From Parvibaculum sp046297875 (lineage in GTDB: Bacteria; Pseudomonadota; Alphaproteobacteria; Parvibaculales; Parvibaculaceae), in assembly GCF_046297875.1 (NCBI RefSeq), contig NZ_JBKBHD010000001.1:682001-746000 (forward strand): a DNA stretch of 64,000 bases, written 5' to 3'. The position numbers were made by a program, and so were the translations under genes. The notes below the pieces were generated by a model. The model saw only the letters and a list, made by a program, of their open reading frames with translations. It was not told the origin of the DNA and ran no database searches. Below, piece by piece: positions 8,734 to 17,572 of the stretch. Every line of letters starts with the position of its first letter. Within the stretch, counting starts at the first letter, position 1.

Positions 8734-9377
8734 GCGGCAGCATCGTCATCGCGGTGGACGGGCCTGCCGCCTCCGGCAAGGGCACGCTTGCACGCAAGCT
8801 CGCCGCGCATTACGGCTTTGCCTATCTCGATACGGGCTCGCTCTACCGGGCGGTCGGCCACGCCGTGACCGCCTCAGGCAAAGACCCGGCGGATGACGCG
8901 GCAGCACTTGCCGCCGCCACATCCCTTGATCTTTCCAGAATCGACGAGTGCGCGATCCGTACCGCCGAAGCGGGCGCCGCCGCCTCGATCGTGGCGGCAA
9001 TGCCATCGGTCCGGGCCGCGATCCTCGACCTGCAGCGGAATTTTGCCCATAATCCTCCCTGCGGCCTGCCCGGCGCGGTTCTGGACGGGCGCGACATCGG
9101 CACAGTGGTCTGCCCGGACGCCAGGGCAAAACTTTTCGTGACCGCCCGGCCCGAAATCCGTGCCCATCGGCGGTGGCTCGAACTCAACAATTCGGGCTCC
9201 AGCGTTGCCGAAGCACAAGTCCTTGAGGACATTCAGGACAGGGATCGCCGGGACGCCGGGCGCGAAGCGAGTCCGATGAAGCCCGCCGATGACGCGCACT
9301 TGCTCGATACCTCCGATTTGAGTATAGAAGCGGCGTTCGGCGCAGCCGTCGCGATCATAGATAAAGCATTGGGTTAA
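8730..9377 (+). CDS. cmk: Cytidylate kinase
   Basis: A 215-residue (d)CMP kinase that phosphorylates CMP/dCMP with ATP. The P-loop is VDGPAASGKGTLARKLA near residue 8, followed by YGFAYLDTGSLYRAV, and the NMP-binding/lid part includes LDGRDIGTVVCPDA. GTG 8730 overlaps the aroA stop. aroA-cmk-rpsA is a very common bacterial order and supports all three calls. The length is near the family norm of about 220. Confidence 0.94.
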   Translation: MSGSIVIAVDGPAASGKGTLARKLAAHYGFAYLDTGSLYRAVGHAVTASGKDPADDAAALAAATSLDLSRIDECAIRTAEAGAAASIVAAMPSVRAAILDLQRNFAHNPPCGLPGAVLDGRDIGTVVCPDARAKLFVTARPEIRAHRRWLELNNSGSSVAEAQVLEDIQDRDRRDAGREASPMKPADDAHLLDTSDLSIEAAFGAAVAIIDKALG

Positions 9378-9569
9378 GTGCGTTTTCGTCCTCCGGGCGA
9401 GCGCGCTTTTTCGCATTTGCCGATGCTGTGGCAGGCAGATGGGCCGGATCTGTCAGCAACCCCTAACCGACTGCCCTATCCACCCGCTCCCTTGCGACCA
9501 ACGATTTCGGGAGAAGACCCGCGGACCCAACCGCAGGCCGGAAAAAAGCATCGTCAGGAGACTTTTCCA

Positions 9570-11279
9570 TTGGCTAACACTGCAAACGCGCTCAATCCGA
9601 GCCGCGAAGATTTCGCCGCCCTGCTCGAACAGTCCTTCATGGACAGCAACATGCAGGAAGGCTCCGTCATCAAAGGGACGGTCGTCGGCGTAGAGAACGA
9701 TCTCGCCATCATCGATGTGGGCCTCAAGACCGAAGGCCGCGTCCCGCTCAAGGAATTCGCCACGCCCGGCAAGCCCGCCAATATCAATGTGGGCGACACG
9801 GTCGAGGTCTATCTCGAGCGCATCGAAAACGCGATGGGCGAAGCGGTGCTGAGCCGCGAGAAAGCCAAGCGCGAGGAAAGCTGGATCCGCCTCGAAGTCG
9901 CCTTCGAGAAGCAGGACCGCGTCGACGGCCAGATCTTCGGCCGCGTGAAGGGCGGCTTCACCGTCGATCTCGACGGCGCCGTGGCCTTCCTGCCGGGCTC
10001 GCAGGTCGACATCCGCCCCGTGCGCGACGTGACCCCGCTCATGAACATTCCGCAGCCCTTCCAGATCCTCAAGATGGACAAGCGCCGCGGCAACATCGTC
10101 GTCTCGCGCCGCGCCGTGCTCGAAGAGACCCGCGCCGAACAGCGCCAGGAACTCGTCGAGAACCTCAAGGAAGGTCAGGTGCTCGAGGGCGTCGTCAAGA
10201 ACATCACCGATTACGGCGCGTTCGTCGATCTCGGCGGTGTGGACGGCCTGCTGCATGTCACCGACATTGCATGGCGCCGCGTGAACCATCCGACCGAAGT
10301 ACTCTCGATCGGCCAGACCGTAAAGGTCCAGGTCATCAAGGTGAACCACGACACGCAGCGCATCTCGCTCGGCATGAAGCAGCTCGAAGCCGATCCGTGG
10401 GAAGGCGTCGAGGCGAAGTATCCGCTCGAAGTGCGCTTCAAGGGCCGCGTCACGAACATCACCGATTACGGTGCGTTCGTTGAACTCGAACCCGGCGTCG
10501 AAGGCCTCGTCCATGTTTCCGAAATGAGCTGGACGAAGAAGAACGTGCATCCGGGCAAGATCGTTTCCACCTCGCAGGAAGTGGAAGTGATGGTGCTGGA
10601 AGTCGATCCGGTGAAGCGCCGTATCTCGCTCGGCCTCAAGCACTGCATGGACAACCCCTGGACCACTTTCGCCGAACGCTTCCCGCCCGGCACGAAGGTC
10701 GAAGGCGAGATCAAGAACATCACCGAATTCGGTCTCTTCATCGGTCTCGATGCCGATGTCGACGGCATGGTGCACATGTCGGATCTCGACTGGAACCGTC
10801 CTGGCGAAGAAGCCATGCAGGACTACCAGAAGGGGCAGATCGTGAAGGCCGTCGTTCTCGACGTCGACACCGAGAAGGAACGCATCTCGCTCGGCATCAA
10901 GCAGCTCTCGGGCGATCCGATGGAATCGCTCGGCGAGATGCGCAAGGGCGCCGTCGTCACCTGCACGGTGACGGGCGTGACCGAGAACGGCCTCGAAGTG
11001 ACGGTTGGCGAAGACAACATGCCGTCCTTCATCCGCCGTGCCGAACTTGCGCGTGACCGTGCCGACCAGCGGCCCGAGCGTTTCGCCGTCGGCGACAAGG
11101 TCGATGCGCGCGTGACGCAGTTCGACCGCACCTCCCGCAAGATCCAGCTCTCGATCAAGGCGCTGGAAATCGCGGAAGAAAAGGAAGCGGTTGCACAGTA
11201 CGGCTCGTCGGACTCGGGCGCCTCGCTCGGCGACATTTTGGGGGCGGCCCTCAACAAGGCCAATACCGACGACAAGTAA
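9570..11279 (+). CDS. rpsA: 30S ribosomal protein S1
   Basis: A 569-residue S1 protein with six S1 (OB-fold) repeats. The first begins at GSVIKGTVVGVENDLAIIDV and later ones include VVKNITDYGAFVDLGG, VTNITDYGAFVELEPG and IKNITEFGLFIGLDAD. S1 binds mRNA and helps the 30S subunit melt leader structure during initiation. TTG 9570 was chosen because AGGAG lies nine bases upstream and it gives the normal start (ANTANALNPSREDF); the open frame reaches back to 9378 but that stretch has no conserved sequence. The 192-base leader after cmk could hold a promoter or an S1-responsive element. A strong terminator follows. Confidence 0.96.
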   Translation: MANTANALNPSREDFAALLEQSFMDSNMQEGSVIKGTVVGVENDLAIIDVGLKTEGRVPLKEFATPGKPANINVGDTVEVYLERIENAMGEAVLSREKAKREESWIRLEVAFEKQDRVDGQIFGRVKGGFTVDLDGAVAFLPGSQVDIRPVRDVTPLMNIPQPFQILKMDKRRGNIVVSRRAVLEETRAEQRQELVENLKEGQVLEGVVKNITDYGAFVDLGGVDGLLHVTDIAWRRVNHPTEVLSIGQTVKVQVIKVNHDTQRISLGMKQLEADPWEGVEAKYPLEVRFKGRVTNITDYGAFVELEPGVEGLVHVSEMSWTKKNVHPGKIVSTSQEVEVMVLEVDPVKRRISLGLKHCMDNPWTTFAERFPPGTKVEGEIKNITEFGLFIGLDADVDGMVHMSDLDWNRPGEEAMQDYQKGQIVKAVVLDVDTEKERISLGIKQLSGDPMESLGEMRKGAVVTCTVTGVTENGLEVTVGEDNMPSFIRRAELARDRADQRPERFAVGDKVDARVTQFDRTSRKIQLSIKALEIAEEKEAVAQYGSSDSGASLGDILGAALNKANTDDK

Positions 11280-11305
11280 TCCGGGCTCAGGTCCGGATTC
11301 ACCCG

Positions 11306-11335
11306 AACGGGGCGGCTTCGGCCGCCCCGTTTTCA
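11306..11335 (+). terminator. Rho-independent terminator after rpsA
   Basis: An 11-bp perfect stem (AACGGGGCGGC paired with GCCGCCCCGTT) closes a TTCG tetraloop and is followed by TTCATTT. It lies 26 bases after the rpsA stop and should end the aroA-cmk-rpsA transcript. Confidence 0.9.
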
Positions 11336-11430
11336 TTTCGACCTTCAAATGAAGGCAAGGGAAAGCGTTTACAGTTCCGCCTGCCGGAGTAAGCTTCCCG
11401 TCCTGATTGTCCTGCCCGGAGGAAAGCCTC

Positions 11431-12375
11431 GTGTCACTTGATGCCGACACTCTCGCCGACAGACGGCGCCTCAAGCGCCGCCTGTTTCTCTGGCGCGCCG
11501 GCGCGGTGCTCGCGCTGGCAGTCGCGCTGATCGTGGTGTCCGCCGACCGGGGCGTTTCCTTCAGACAGGCTCATATCGCGCGCGTGACGATCGGCGGGAT
11601 CATCGTCGATGACCGCTACCAGCAGGACATGCTTGAAAAGATTGCGCGCGACCGCAACGTGAAAGCGGTCATTCTTTCCATCGACAGTCCGGGCGGCACG
11701 ACGACGGGCGCGGAGGCGCTTTACGAGGCGGTGCGGGCGGTCGCGGAAGAAAAGCCCGTTGTCGCCGTGCTCGGCACGGTGGCGGCCTCCGGCGGCTATA
11801 TCGCGGCCCTTTCCGCCGACCACATCGTGGCCCGTGGCAACACGATTACCGGCTCCATCGGCGTCCTCTACCAATGGGCGCAGCTTGAAGAGCTGCTCGG
11901 CAATATCGGCGTCGAGATGAAGGAGGTTAAGTCCTCGCCCCTCAAGGCGGAACCAAGCCCCTTCCACAAGGCCGACCCCCGCGCCATCAAGGCGACGCAG
12001 GATATGGTCGATGCGTCCTATGGCTGGTTCCTCCGCCTTGTCGGCGAGCGCCGGGGCATGGAGGAGGCGGCGGCGCGTCAGATCGGCGACGGGCGCGTCT
12101 TTACCGGCTGGCAGGCAGTCGAAAACGGGCTGGTGGACGCATTGGGCGGCGAGCAGGTGGCGATTGCCTGGCTTGCCAGCGAACACGGGGTCAATGCGGA
12201 CCTGCCGGTGACCGACTGGGAGCCGAACTATCCCGGCAGCGGGTTCGCAGGCTTCCTTGGCCGTGCGGCGGGCGAGGCGGCACTCGTCACCATCGACGGG
12301 CTGAGCGGAAAAACGCAGCAGGCAAAAAGACTTACACTTGACGGTCTGACTAGCCTTTGGCAACCTGACCACTAA
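11431..12375 (+). CDS. sppA: Signal peptide peptidase SppA, 36K type
   Basis: A 314-residue membrane-bound serine protease that degrades cleaved signal peptides. One N-terminal membrane helix (AGAVLALAVALIVVSA, about residues 20-38) is followed by the S49 protease domain. SIDSPGGTTTGAEALYEA binds substrate; the nucleophile Ser is in TVAASGGYIAA and the general-base Lys in SSPLKAEPSPF. GTG 11431 is preceded by GGAGG eight bases upstream, better than the TTG at 11407 in the same frame. This is the short single-domain form, and its place before ihfB after rpsA is a common alphaproteobacterial order. Confidence 0.92.
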   Translation: MSLDADTLADRRRLKRRLFLWRAGAVLALAVALIVVSADRGVSFRQAHIARVTIGGIIVDDRYQQDMLEKIARDRNVKAVILSIDSPGGTTTGAEALYEAVRAVAEEKPVVAVLGTVAASGGYIAALSADHIVARGNTITGSIGVLYQWAQLEELLGNIGVEMKEVKSSPLKAEPSPFHKADPRAIKATQDMVDASYGWFLRLVGERRGMEEAAARQIGDGRVFTGWQAVENGLVDALGGEQVAIAWLASEHGVNADLPVTDWEPNYPGSGFAGFLGRAAGEAALVTIDGLSGKTQQAKRLTLDGLTSLWQPDH

Positions 12376-12448
12376 TCAAGACAAGGTTCCCGCCACTTCC
12401 GGCAGATGACGGGCAACAAGGTGAGGCGCAGCCGGGGGACGCCAGAAC

Positions 12449-12784
12449 ATGATCAAATCGGAACTCGTCGCCCGTCTCGCACAAGCCAATCCCCATCTCT
12501 ATCAGCGCGACGTGGAACGCATCGTCAGCACGATTTTCGACGAGATCAGCGCCGCGCTGGCGCGCGGCGACCGGGTGGAACTGCGCGGTTTCGGGGCCTT
12601 TTCGGTGAAAAGCCGCCCGGCGCGCACGGGCCGCAACCCGCGCACGGGTGAGCCCGTTCATGTCGAGGAAAAATCCGTGCCCTTCTTCAAGACGGGCAAG
12701 GAACTGCGCGAGCGCCTCAATAACGCCGATATTTCCGACGACAAGCTGATGAACCACGACGACAGCGACGGCGACGACGACTGA
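12449..12784 (+). CDS. ihfB: Integration host factor subunit beta
   Basis: A 111-residue DNA-bending protein. The HU/IHF fold is clear: MIKSELVARLAQANPHL, VERIVSTIFDEISAALARGD, then the beta-arm VELRGFGAFSVKSRPARTGR with NPRTGEPVHV, where the Pro intercalates DNA. IHF beta normally ends near residue 94; here an acidic tail (DDKLMNHDDSDGDDD) is added. It pairs with the alpha subunit, encoded elsewhere. The sppA-ihfB-lapA order fits the beta rather than the alpha subunit. Confidence 0.95.
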   Translation: MIKSELVARLAQANPHLYQRDVERIVSTIFDEISAALARGDRVELRGFGAFSVKSRPARTGRNPRTGEPVHVEEKSVPFFKTGKELRERLNNADISDDKLMNHDDSDGDDD

Positions 12785-12834
12785 GCCGCCCCCCTGCCGT
12801 CTCCGCCGGATCATTCTGGACAGGAAGAAGACCG

Positions 12835-13122
12835 TTGAAACTCCTGCGCTGGATCGTCCTGCCGCCGATTATCATTCTCGTCATGGCGATTGCCGTCGCC
12901 AACCGGGGAGCGGTGACCTTCAGCCTCGATCCTTTCGATCAGGCCTCGCCCGCGATCAGTTTCGATCTGCCGCTTTTCCTCGTCATTCTCGCCTCGGTGT
13001 TCCTCGGCATCCTTGTGGGCGGCATGGGCGCATGGGCCCAGGCGCGGCGCAAAAAAGCCGCAAAAGCAGTGGAAATTCGGGAGACTGAGGCCAATCTTCC
13101 AGCCCTACGGGGCGAAAGCTAG
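12835..13122 (+). CDS. LapA-domain (DUF1049) inner membrane protein
   Basis: A 95-residue membrane protein with two hydrophobic helices (about residues 6-22 and 43-64) and a basic C-terminal stretch (AQARRKKAAKAVE). The segment LFLVILASVFLGILVGG is typical of the lipopolysaccharide assembly protein A domain. In gammaproteobacteria LapA works with LapB in controlling LPS synthesis; no lapB is next to it here, so that role is only suggested. The start is TTG 12835 shortly after AGGAAG. It lies 50 bases downstream of ihfB and may be cotranscribed. Confidence 0.8.
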   Translation: MKLLRWIVLPPIIILVMAIAVANRGAVTFSLDPFDQASPAISFDLPLFLVILASVFLGILVGGMGAWAQARRKKAAKAVEIRETEANLPALRGES

Positions 13123-13208
13123 AAACTTGTCCCCGCCCCGGACCGATCTGATATAAGGCGCGGAGACCCCTGTCCGGCCCTTGAGCCCAACCGGGAAGGC
13201 GATACGGC

Positions 13209-13910
13209 ATGACCTCCGAAAACCCCATCTTCTGCGCGCTCGATACGACCGAACTCGGCCGGGCGATCGAGCTTGCCCGCGAGCTTGAGGGCAAGGTGGG
13301 CGGACTCAAGCTCGGCATGGAATTCTTCAATGCGCTGGGGCCTGCGGGCTATCACGCGGTGGCGGAAGCGGGCCTGCCGATCTTTCTCGACCTGAAGCTC
13401 CATGACATTCCGAACACGGTAGCGGGCGGCATTCGCGCCGTGCTGCCGCTGAAGCCCGCCATCGTCAATGTCCACACTGCCGGCGGCAAGGCGATGATGC
13501 GCGCTGCCGCCGATGCCGCGAGAGAGGCTGGCGACGACCGGCCGCTGGTGATCGGTGTCACCATGCTGACGAGCCTCGATGCCTCCGACCTTGCCGATAC
13601 CGGCGTCACGGGCACGCCATCCGACCATGTCCGCCGCCTCGCCGGACTTGCCGCCGAATCGGGCCTCGACGGCGTCGTCTGCTCGGCCCATGAGATCGAA
13701 ATGCTGAAGCGCGATCTCGGAGCGGACTTCAAGCTGATCGTGCCGGGCATCCGCCCCGCCGGCAGCGCAATCGGCGACCAGAAGCGCGTGATGACACCGG
13801 CAGAGGCGCTGGCACTCGGCGCAGATGTGCTCGTCATCGGGCGGCCGATCACCGGCGCGGGCAACCCCCGCCATGCGGCGGAAGAGATCGTCCGCTCGCT
13901 CGCGGCATAG
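13209..13910 (+). CDS. pyrF: Orotidine 5'-phosphate decarboxylase
   Basis: A 233-residue OMP decarboxylase forming UMP in the last step of pyrimidine synthesis. The catalytic Asp/Lys array is visible in FLDLKLHDIPNTVAGG near residue 60, and the phosphate-binding loop in LIVPGIRPAG and VIGRPITGAGNP near the C-terminus. The start ATG gives MTSENPIFCALDTTELG, where the Asp of ALDTT contacts substrate. It is six bases ahead of trpF; a pyrF-trpF pairing is seen in other alphaproteobacteria. Length is normal. Confidence 0.95.
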   Translation: MTSENPIFCALDTTELGRAIELARELEGKVGGLKLGMEFFNALGPAGYHAVAEAGLPIFLDLKLHDIPNTVAGGIRAVLPLKPAIVNVHTAGGKAMMRAAADAAREAGDDRPLVIGVTMLTSLDASDLADTGVTGTPSDHVRRLAGLAAESGLDGVVCSAHEIEMLKRDLGADFKLIVPGIRPAGSAIGDQKRVMTPAEALALGADVLVIGRPITGAGNPRHAAEEIVRSLAA

Positions 13911-13916
13911 GATCCC

Positions 13917-14564
13917 ATGACGACGCGTGTGAAAATCTGCGGATTGTCGACGCCGGAGACGGTGGATGCGTCCGTTTCCGCAGGGGCGGAGTATCTCGGC
14001 TTCAACTTCATTTCGAGAAGTCCGCGTTTCGTCAGTATTGAAGCAGCGCCCGAGCTTGCCGCCCGCGTGCCATCGACCGTACTCAAGGTGGCGCTCAGCC
14101 TCGACGCGGACGATGCAGCCTTCGACGCCATGGTGAAGGCGATCCGGCCGGACATTCTGCAGCTCCATGGCGCGGAGCCGCCGGCGCGGCTTCTGGCGCT
14201 CAAGGCGCGCTACGGCATCCCGCTGATGAAGGCGATCGGCGTGGCCGAACCCGGCGATCCCGAAACCGGCGATATTTACCGAGATTCCGCCGATTTGTTG
14301 CTGTTCGATGCCAAACCGCCTAAATCTATGGCGGGCGCCCTGCCCGGCGGGAACGGCCTTGTTTTCGACTGGTCGCTGATCGCCGGACACCGGCCCGATA
14401 TGCCCTGGATGCTGTCGGGCGGCCTCACCGCGGAGAATGTTGCCGAGGCAATCCGGATCACCGGCGCGGAAGCCGTGGACGTTTCTTCCGGCGTGGAAAC
14501 CGCACCGGGACGGAAATCGCCCGAACTGATCGAAGTCTTCATCAAGGCGGCGAAGGCCGCCTGA
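13917..14564 (+). CDS. trpF: Phosphoribosylanthranilate isomerase
   Basis: A 215-residue TIM-barrel enzyme of tryptophan synthesis that converts phosphoribosylanthranilate to CdRP. The N-terminal catalytic-Cys motif VKICGLSTPETVDA and the barrel end MLSGGLTAENVAEAI are diagnostic, followed by DVSSGVETAPGRKSPELI with the general-acid Asp. The pyrF stop is six bases upstream and trpB starts 27 bases downstream, so trpF-trpB-trpA are probably one unit, as in Rhizobiales. A normal single-function enzyme, not fused to trpC. Confidence 0.95.
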   Translation: MTTRVKICGLSTPETVDASVSAGAEYLGFNFISRSPRFVSIEAAPELAARVPSTVLKVALSLDADDAAFDAMVKAIRPDILQLHGAEPPARLLALKARYGIPLMKAIGVAEPGDPETGDIYRDSADLLLFDAKPPKSMAGALPGGNGLVFDWSLIAGHRPDMPWMLSGGLTAENVAEAIRITGAEAVDVSSGVETAPGRKSPELIEVFIKAAKAA

Positions 14565-14591
14565 CAAGGCTTGCACCGAAAGAGAGATGTC

Positions 14592-15809
14592 TTGAACGCG
14601 ACGACTGCAAATACACTGACACATGGCCCCGACGAGCGCGGCCGCTTCGGCATTTTCGGCGGACGCTTTGTCGCCGAGACGCTGATGCCGCTCGTGCTCG
14701 ATCTCGAAAAGGCCTATGCGGATGCGAAGGCCGATCCTGCCTATCAGGCCGAGATCGACTTCATGCAGCGCGACTATGTCGGCCGTCCGAGCCCGCTCTA
14801 TCTCGCCGAGCGCCTGACCGAACATTTCAACGGCGCAAAAATCTATCTGAAGCGCGACGAGCTGAACCATACCGGCAGCCACAAGATCAATAATTGCCTC
14901 GGCCAGATCCTGCTCGCACGGCGCATGGGCAAGACACGCATCATCGCGGAGACGGGCGCCGGGCAGCATGGCGTGGCGACGGCGACGGTCTGCGCTCGTT
15001 TCGGCCTGCCCTGCGTCATCTATATGGGCGCGACCGACATTGAACGGCAGAAGCCCAATGTCTTCCGCATGAAGCTCCTCGGCGCCGAAGTTATCCCCGT
15101 CACTTCGGGCACGGGTACACTCAAGGACGCGATGAACGAGGCGCTGCGCGACTGGGTGACGAACGTGGAGAATACCTACTATCTGATCGGCACCGTCGCG
15201 GGGCCCCATCCCTATCCGGCGATGGTGCGAGACTTCCAGTCCGTCATCGGCCATGAAACGAAAAAGCAGATGCTCGAACGCGAGGGCCGCCTGCCGGACT
15301 CGATCGTCGCCTGCATCGGCGGCGGCTCGAATGCGATGGGCCTGTTCCATCCCTTCCTCGACGACCCGTCGGTGAAAATCTATGGCGTGGAAGCGGCGGG
15401 CAAGGGCATCGAGACCGGCGAACATTGCGCCTCGCTCAAAGGCGGCACGCCCGGCGTACTGCATGGCAACCGCACCTACCTGCTGCAGGACGATGACGGG
15501 CAGATCAAGGACGGCCATTCGATTTCGGCCGGGCTCGACTATCCGGGCATCGGGCCGGAACATGCCTGGCTCCATGAGACGGGCCGCGCGGAATATGTTT
15601 CCGCGACCGACAATGAGGCGCTTGAAGCCTTCCAGCTCTGCTCGAAGCTCGAAGGCATCATTCCCGCACTCGAACCGGCGCATGCCCTCGCCTTCGTTGC
15701 GAAGATCGCACCTTCGCTGCCGAAGGATCACCTGATGGTGATGAATATGTGCGGCCGTGGCGACAAGGATGTGTTCTCCGTTGCCGGCTATCTGGGGGTG
15801 ACGCTGTGA
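14592..15809 (+). CDS. trpB: Tryptophan synthase subunit beta
   Basis: A 405-residue PLP enzyme condensing indole with serine. The PLP lysine is in LNHTGSHKINNCLGQ near residue 95, and the glycine-rich phosphate site is CIGGGSNAMGLF near 240. RIIAETGAGQHGVATA contains the catalytic Glu. I place the start at TTG 14592 (NATTANTLTHGPDERGRFG), preceded by an AGAGAG ribosome site; another TTG at 14571 in frame is less likely. The stop overlaps the GTG of trpA by three bases, which couples synthesis of the alpha-beta complex. Confidence 0.95.
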   Translation: MNATTANTLTHGPDERGRFGIFGGRFVAETLMPLVLDLEKAYADAKADPAYQAEIDFMQRDYVGRPSPLYLAERLTEHFNGAKIYLKRDELNHTGSHKINNCLGQILLARRMGKTRIIAETGAGQHGVATATVCARFGLPCVIYMGATDIERQKPNVFRMKLLGAEVIPVTSGTGTLKDAMNEALRDWVTNVENTYYLIGTVAGPHPYPAMVRDFQSVIGHETKKQMLEREGRLPDSIVACIGGGSNAMGLFHPFLDDPSVKIYGVEAAGKGIETGEHCASLKGGTPGVLHGNRTYLLQDDDGQIKDGHSISAGLDYPGIGPEHAWLHETGRAEYVSATDNEALEAFQLCSKLEGIIPALEPAHALAFVAKIAPSLPKDHLMVMNMCGRGDKDVFSVAGYLGVTL

Positions 15810-16645
15810 CCACGCGGCTCGACAGGCGCTTTGCGGCTCTGAAAGCGGAAGGCCGCGCCGCCTTCGTGACATTCATCACGGGCGGCGATCCCGATTTCGA
15901 CACTTCGTTCGAAGTGCTGAAGGGCCTGCCCGCGGCGGGCGCCGATGTGATCGAACTCGGCATGCCCTTCACCGACCCGATGGCCGACGGCCCCGCGATC
16001 CAGGCCTCGTCGCAGCGCGCTCTGCGCAATGGCGCCAGCATGAAGAAAACGCTCGATCTCGTGCGCCGCTTCCGCGAAAGCGACAATGAAACGCCGATCG
16101 TGCTGATGGGCTATTACAATCCGATCTATCACATGGGCGTCGAAACCTTCCTGACGCGGGCCTGCGAAGCGGGCGTCGACGGGCTTATCGTCGTCGACCT
16201 GCCGCCGGAAGAAGACGACGAGCTTTGCGAACCTGCGATGCGGGCGGGTTTGAACTTCATTCGCCTCGCGACGCCGACAACAGACGACAGGCGGCTTCCC
16301 GCCGTGCTCGCTAATACGTCGGGCTTCGTCTATTACGTCTCGATCACCGGCATCACCGGTTCGGCAAGCCCGGAAGCACGCAATGTCGCTGAAGCCGTAG
16401 CGCGCATCAAGCGGCACACGCCGCTCCCCGTCGCCGTCGGCTTCGGCATCAAGACACCGGCGCAGGCCGCCGACATCGCCCGCGCGGCGGATGGCGCGGT
16501 CGTCGGCTCGGCGATCGTCGATGCCATTGCGAAGGAACTCGACAGCGAAGGCCGGGCAATGCCCGGCGCTGCGGAGCGCGTCCTCGGCTTCGTGCGCACA
16601 CTGGCCGATGGCGTCCACAAGGCGCGCGCGGCGGCCGCGGAATAG
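15806..16645 (+). CDS. trpA: Tryptophan synthase subunit alpha
   Basis: A 279-residue TIM barrel that cleaves indole-3-glycerol phosphate and channels indole to TrpB. The catalytic Glu is in DVIELGMPFTDPMADGP near residue 50 and the catalytic Asp in GLIVVDLPPEED near 130. The loop FVYYVSITGITGSA and the phosphate site VAVGFGIKTPAQA are also typical. GTG 15806 overlaps the trpB stop; the open frame upstream lies inside trpB and is not used. Normal length. Confidence 0.95.
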   Translation: MTTRLDRRFAALKAEGRAAFVTFITGGDPDFDTSFEVLKGLPAAGADVIELGMPFTDPMADGPAIQASSQRALRNGASMKKTLDLVRRFRESDNETPIVLMGYYNPIYHMGVETFLTRACEAGVDGLIVVDLPPEEDDELCEPAMRAGLNFIRLATPTTDDRRLPAVLANTSGFVYYVSITGITGSASPEARNVAEAVARIKRHTPLPVAVGFGIKTPAQAADIARAADGAVVGSAIVDAIAKELDSEGRAMPGAAERVLGFVRTLADGVHKARAAAAE

Positions 16646-16657
16646 GGAGATCAGCAG

Positions 16658-17572
16658 ATGAACTGGATCAACAATGTCGTCCGGCCGAAGATCCAGCGGG
16701 TCTTCAAGAAGAAGGCCGACACGCCGGACAATCTCTGGAATAAGTGCCCGTCCTGCGGCGAGATGATCTTTCATCGCGATCTCGATGCGGCGCAGCGGGT
16801 TTGCCCGAGTTGCGACCATCATCTGCGCATCGGCTCGAAGGAACGGTTCGCCGCGCTGTTCGACAATGGCGAATTTCAGACCGTCGAAGTGGGCAGCGTG
16901 GTTGCCGATCCGCTCAAGTTCCGCGACCAGAAGAAGTATCCGGACCGGCTGAAGGAAGCGCGCACGAAAACCGGCGCGGAAGATGCCGTGACGGTTGCGC
17001 GCGGTCCGCTTGACGGCGTCGAAACCGTGATCGCGGTCGAGGATTTCGCCTTCATGGGCGGTTCGCTCGGCATGGCAGCTGGCGAGGCGATCATCAAGGG
17101 CGCGGAGACGGCGCTCGAAATGAAGGCGCCCTATGTCCTGTTCACGGCGGCGGGCGGCGCGCGCATGCAGGAGGGCATTCTCTCGCTGATGCAGATGCCG
17201 CGCACGACGGTCGCACTACAGCTGCTGCGGGAAGCGGGGCTTCCCTTCATCGTGGTGCTGACCGACCCGACAACCGGCGGCGTGCTCGCCTCCTATGCGA
17301 TGCTCGGCGATGTGCATATCGCTGAACCGAAGGCCCTGATCGGCTTTTCGGGACGGCGCGTGATCGAGCAGACGATCCGCGAAAAGCTGCCTGAGGATTT
17401 CCAGTCCGCCGAGTTCCAGTTCGATCATGGCATGATCGACATGATCGTTCACCGGCACAAGCTGAAGGAAACGCTCTCGCGGCTCGTGCGGCTGATGACG
17501 CATCGCCCGCGCAGCACCAAGCAGCAAAGCGCCAATGTGCCCGCAACGGTGACGGCGCCGTCCGCATCGTGA
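16658..17572 (+). CDS. accD: Acetyl-CoA carboxylase carboxyltransferase subunit beta
   Basis: A 304-residue carboxyltransferase subunit that, with AccA, transfers carboxyl from biotin to acetyl-CoA. A zinc ribbon lies near residues 28-50 (NKCPSCGEMIF and RVCPSCDHHLRI). The crotonase-like domain shows GGSLGMAAGEAI, FTAAGGARMQEGI and DPTTGGVLASYAMLGD. It begins 12 bases after trpA and overlaps folC by four bases; trpFBA-accD-folC is a well-known alphaproteobacterial arrangement. Cytoplasmic. Confidence 0.96.
   Translation: MNWINNVVRPKIQRVFKKKADTPDNLWNKCPSCGEMIFHRDLDAAQRVCPSCDHHLRIGSKERFAALFDNGEFQTVEVGSVVADPLKFRDQKKYPDRLKEARTKTGAEDAVTVARGPLDGVETVIAVEDFAFMGGSLGMAAGEAIIKGAETALEMKAPYVLFTAAGGARMQEGILSLMQMPRTTVALQLLREAGLPFIVVLTDPTTGGVLASYAMLGDVHIAEPKALIGFSGRRVIEQTIREKLPEDFQSAEFQFDHGMIDMIVHRHKLKETLSRLVRLMTHRPRSTKQQSANVPATVTAPSAS

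Noticed and set aside
9378..9569. Long N-terminal extension of ribosomal protein S1
   Set aside because: The frame is open but not conserved; TTG 9570 with AGGAG nine bases upstream gives the normal S1 start.
9453..11474. Long minus-strand open frame (673 codons) opposite rpsA
   Set aside because: It mirrors the codon pattern of rpsA, has His/Asp/Glu/Arg-rich low-complexity translation and no motif; high-GC codon bias creates such antisense frames.
13119..15872. Long minus-strand open frame (917 codons) across pyrF, trpF and trpB
   Set aside because: It crosses three well-supported genes and the gaps between them, and its translation shows no recognisable domain.
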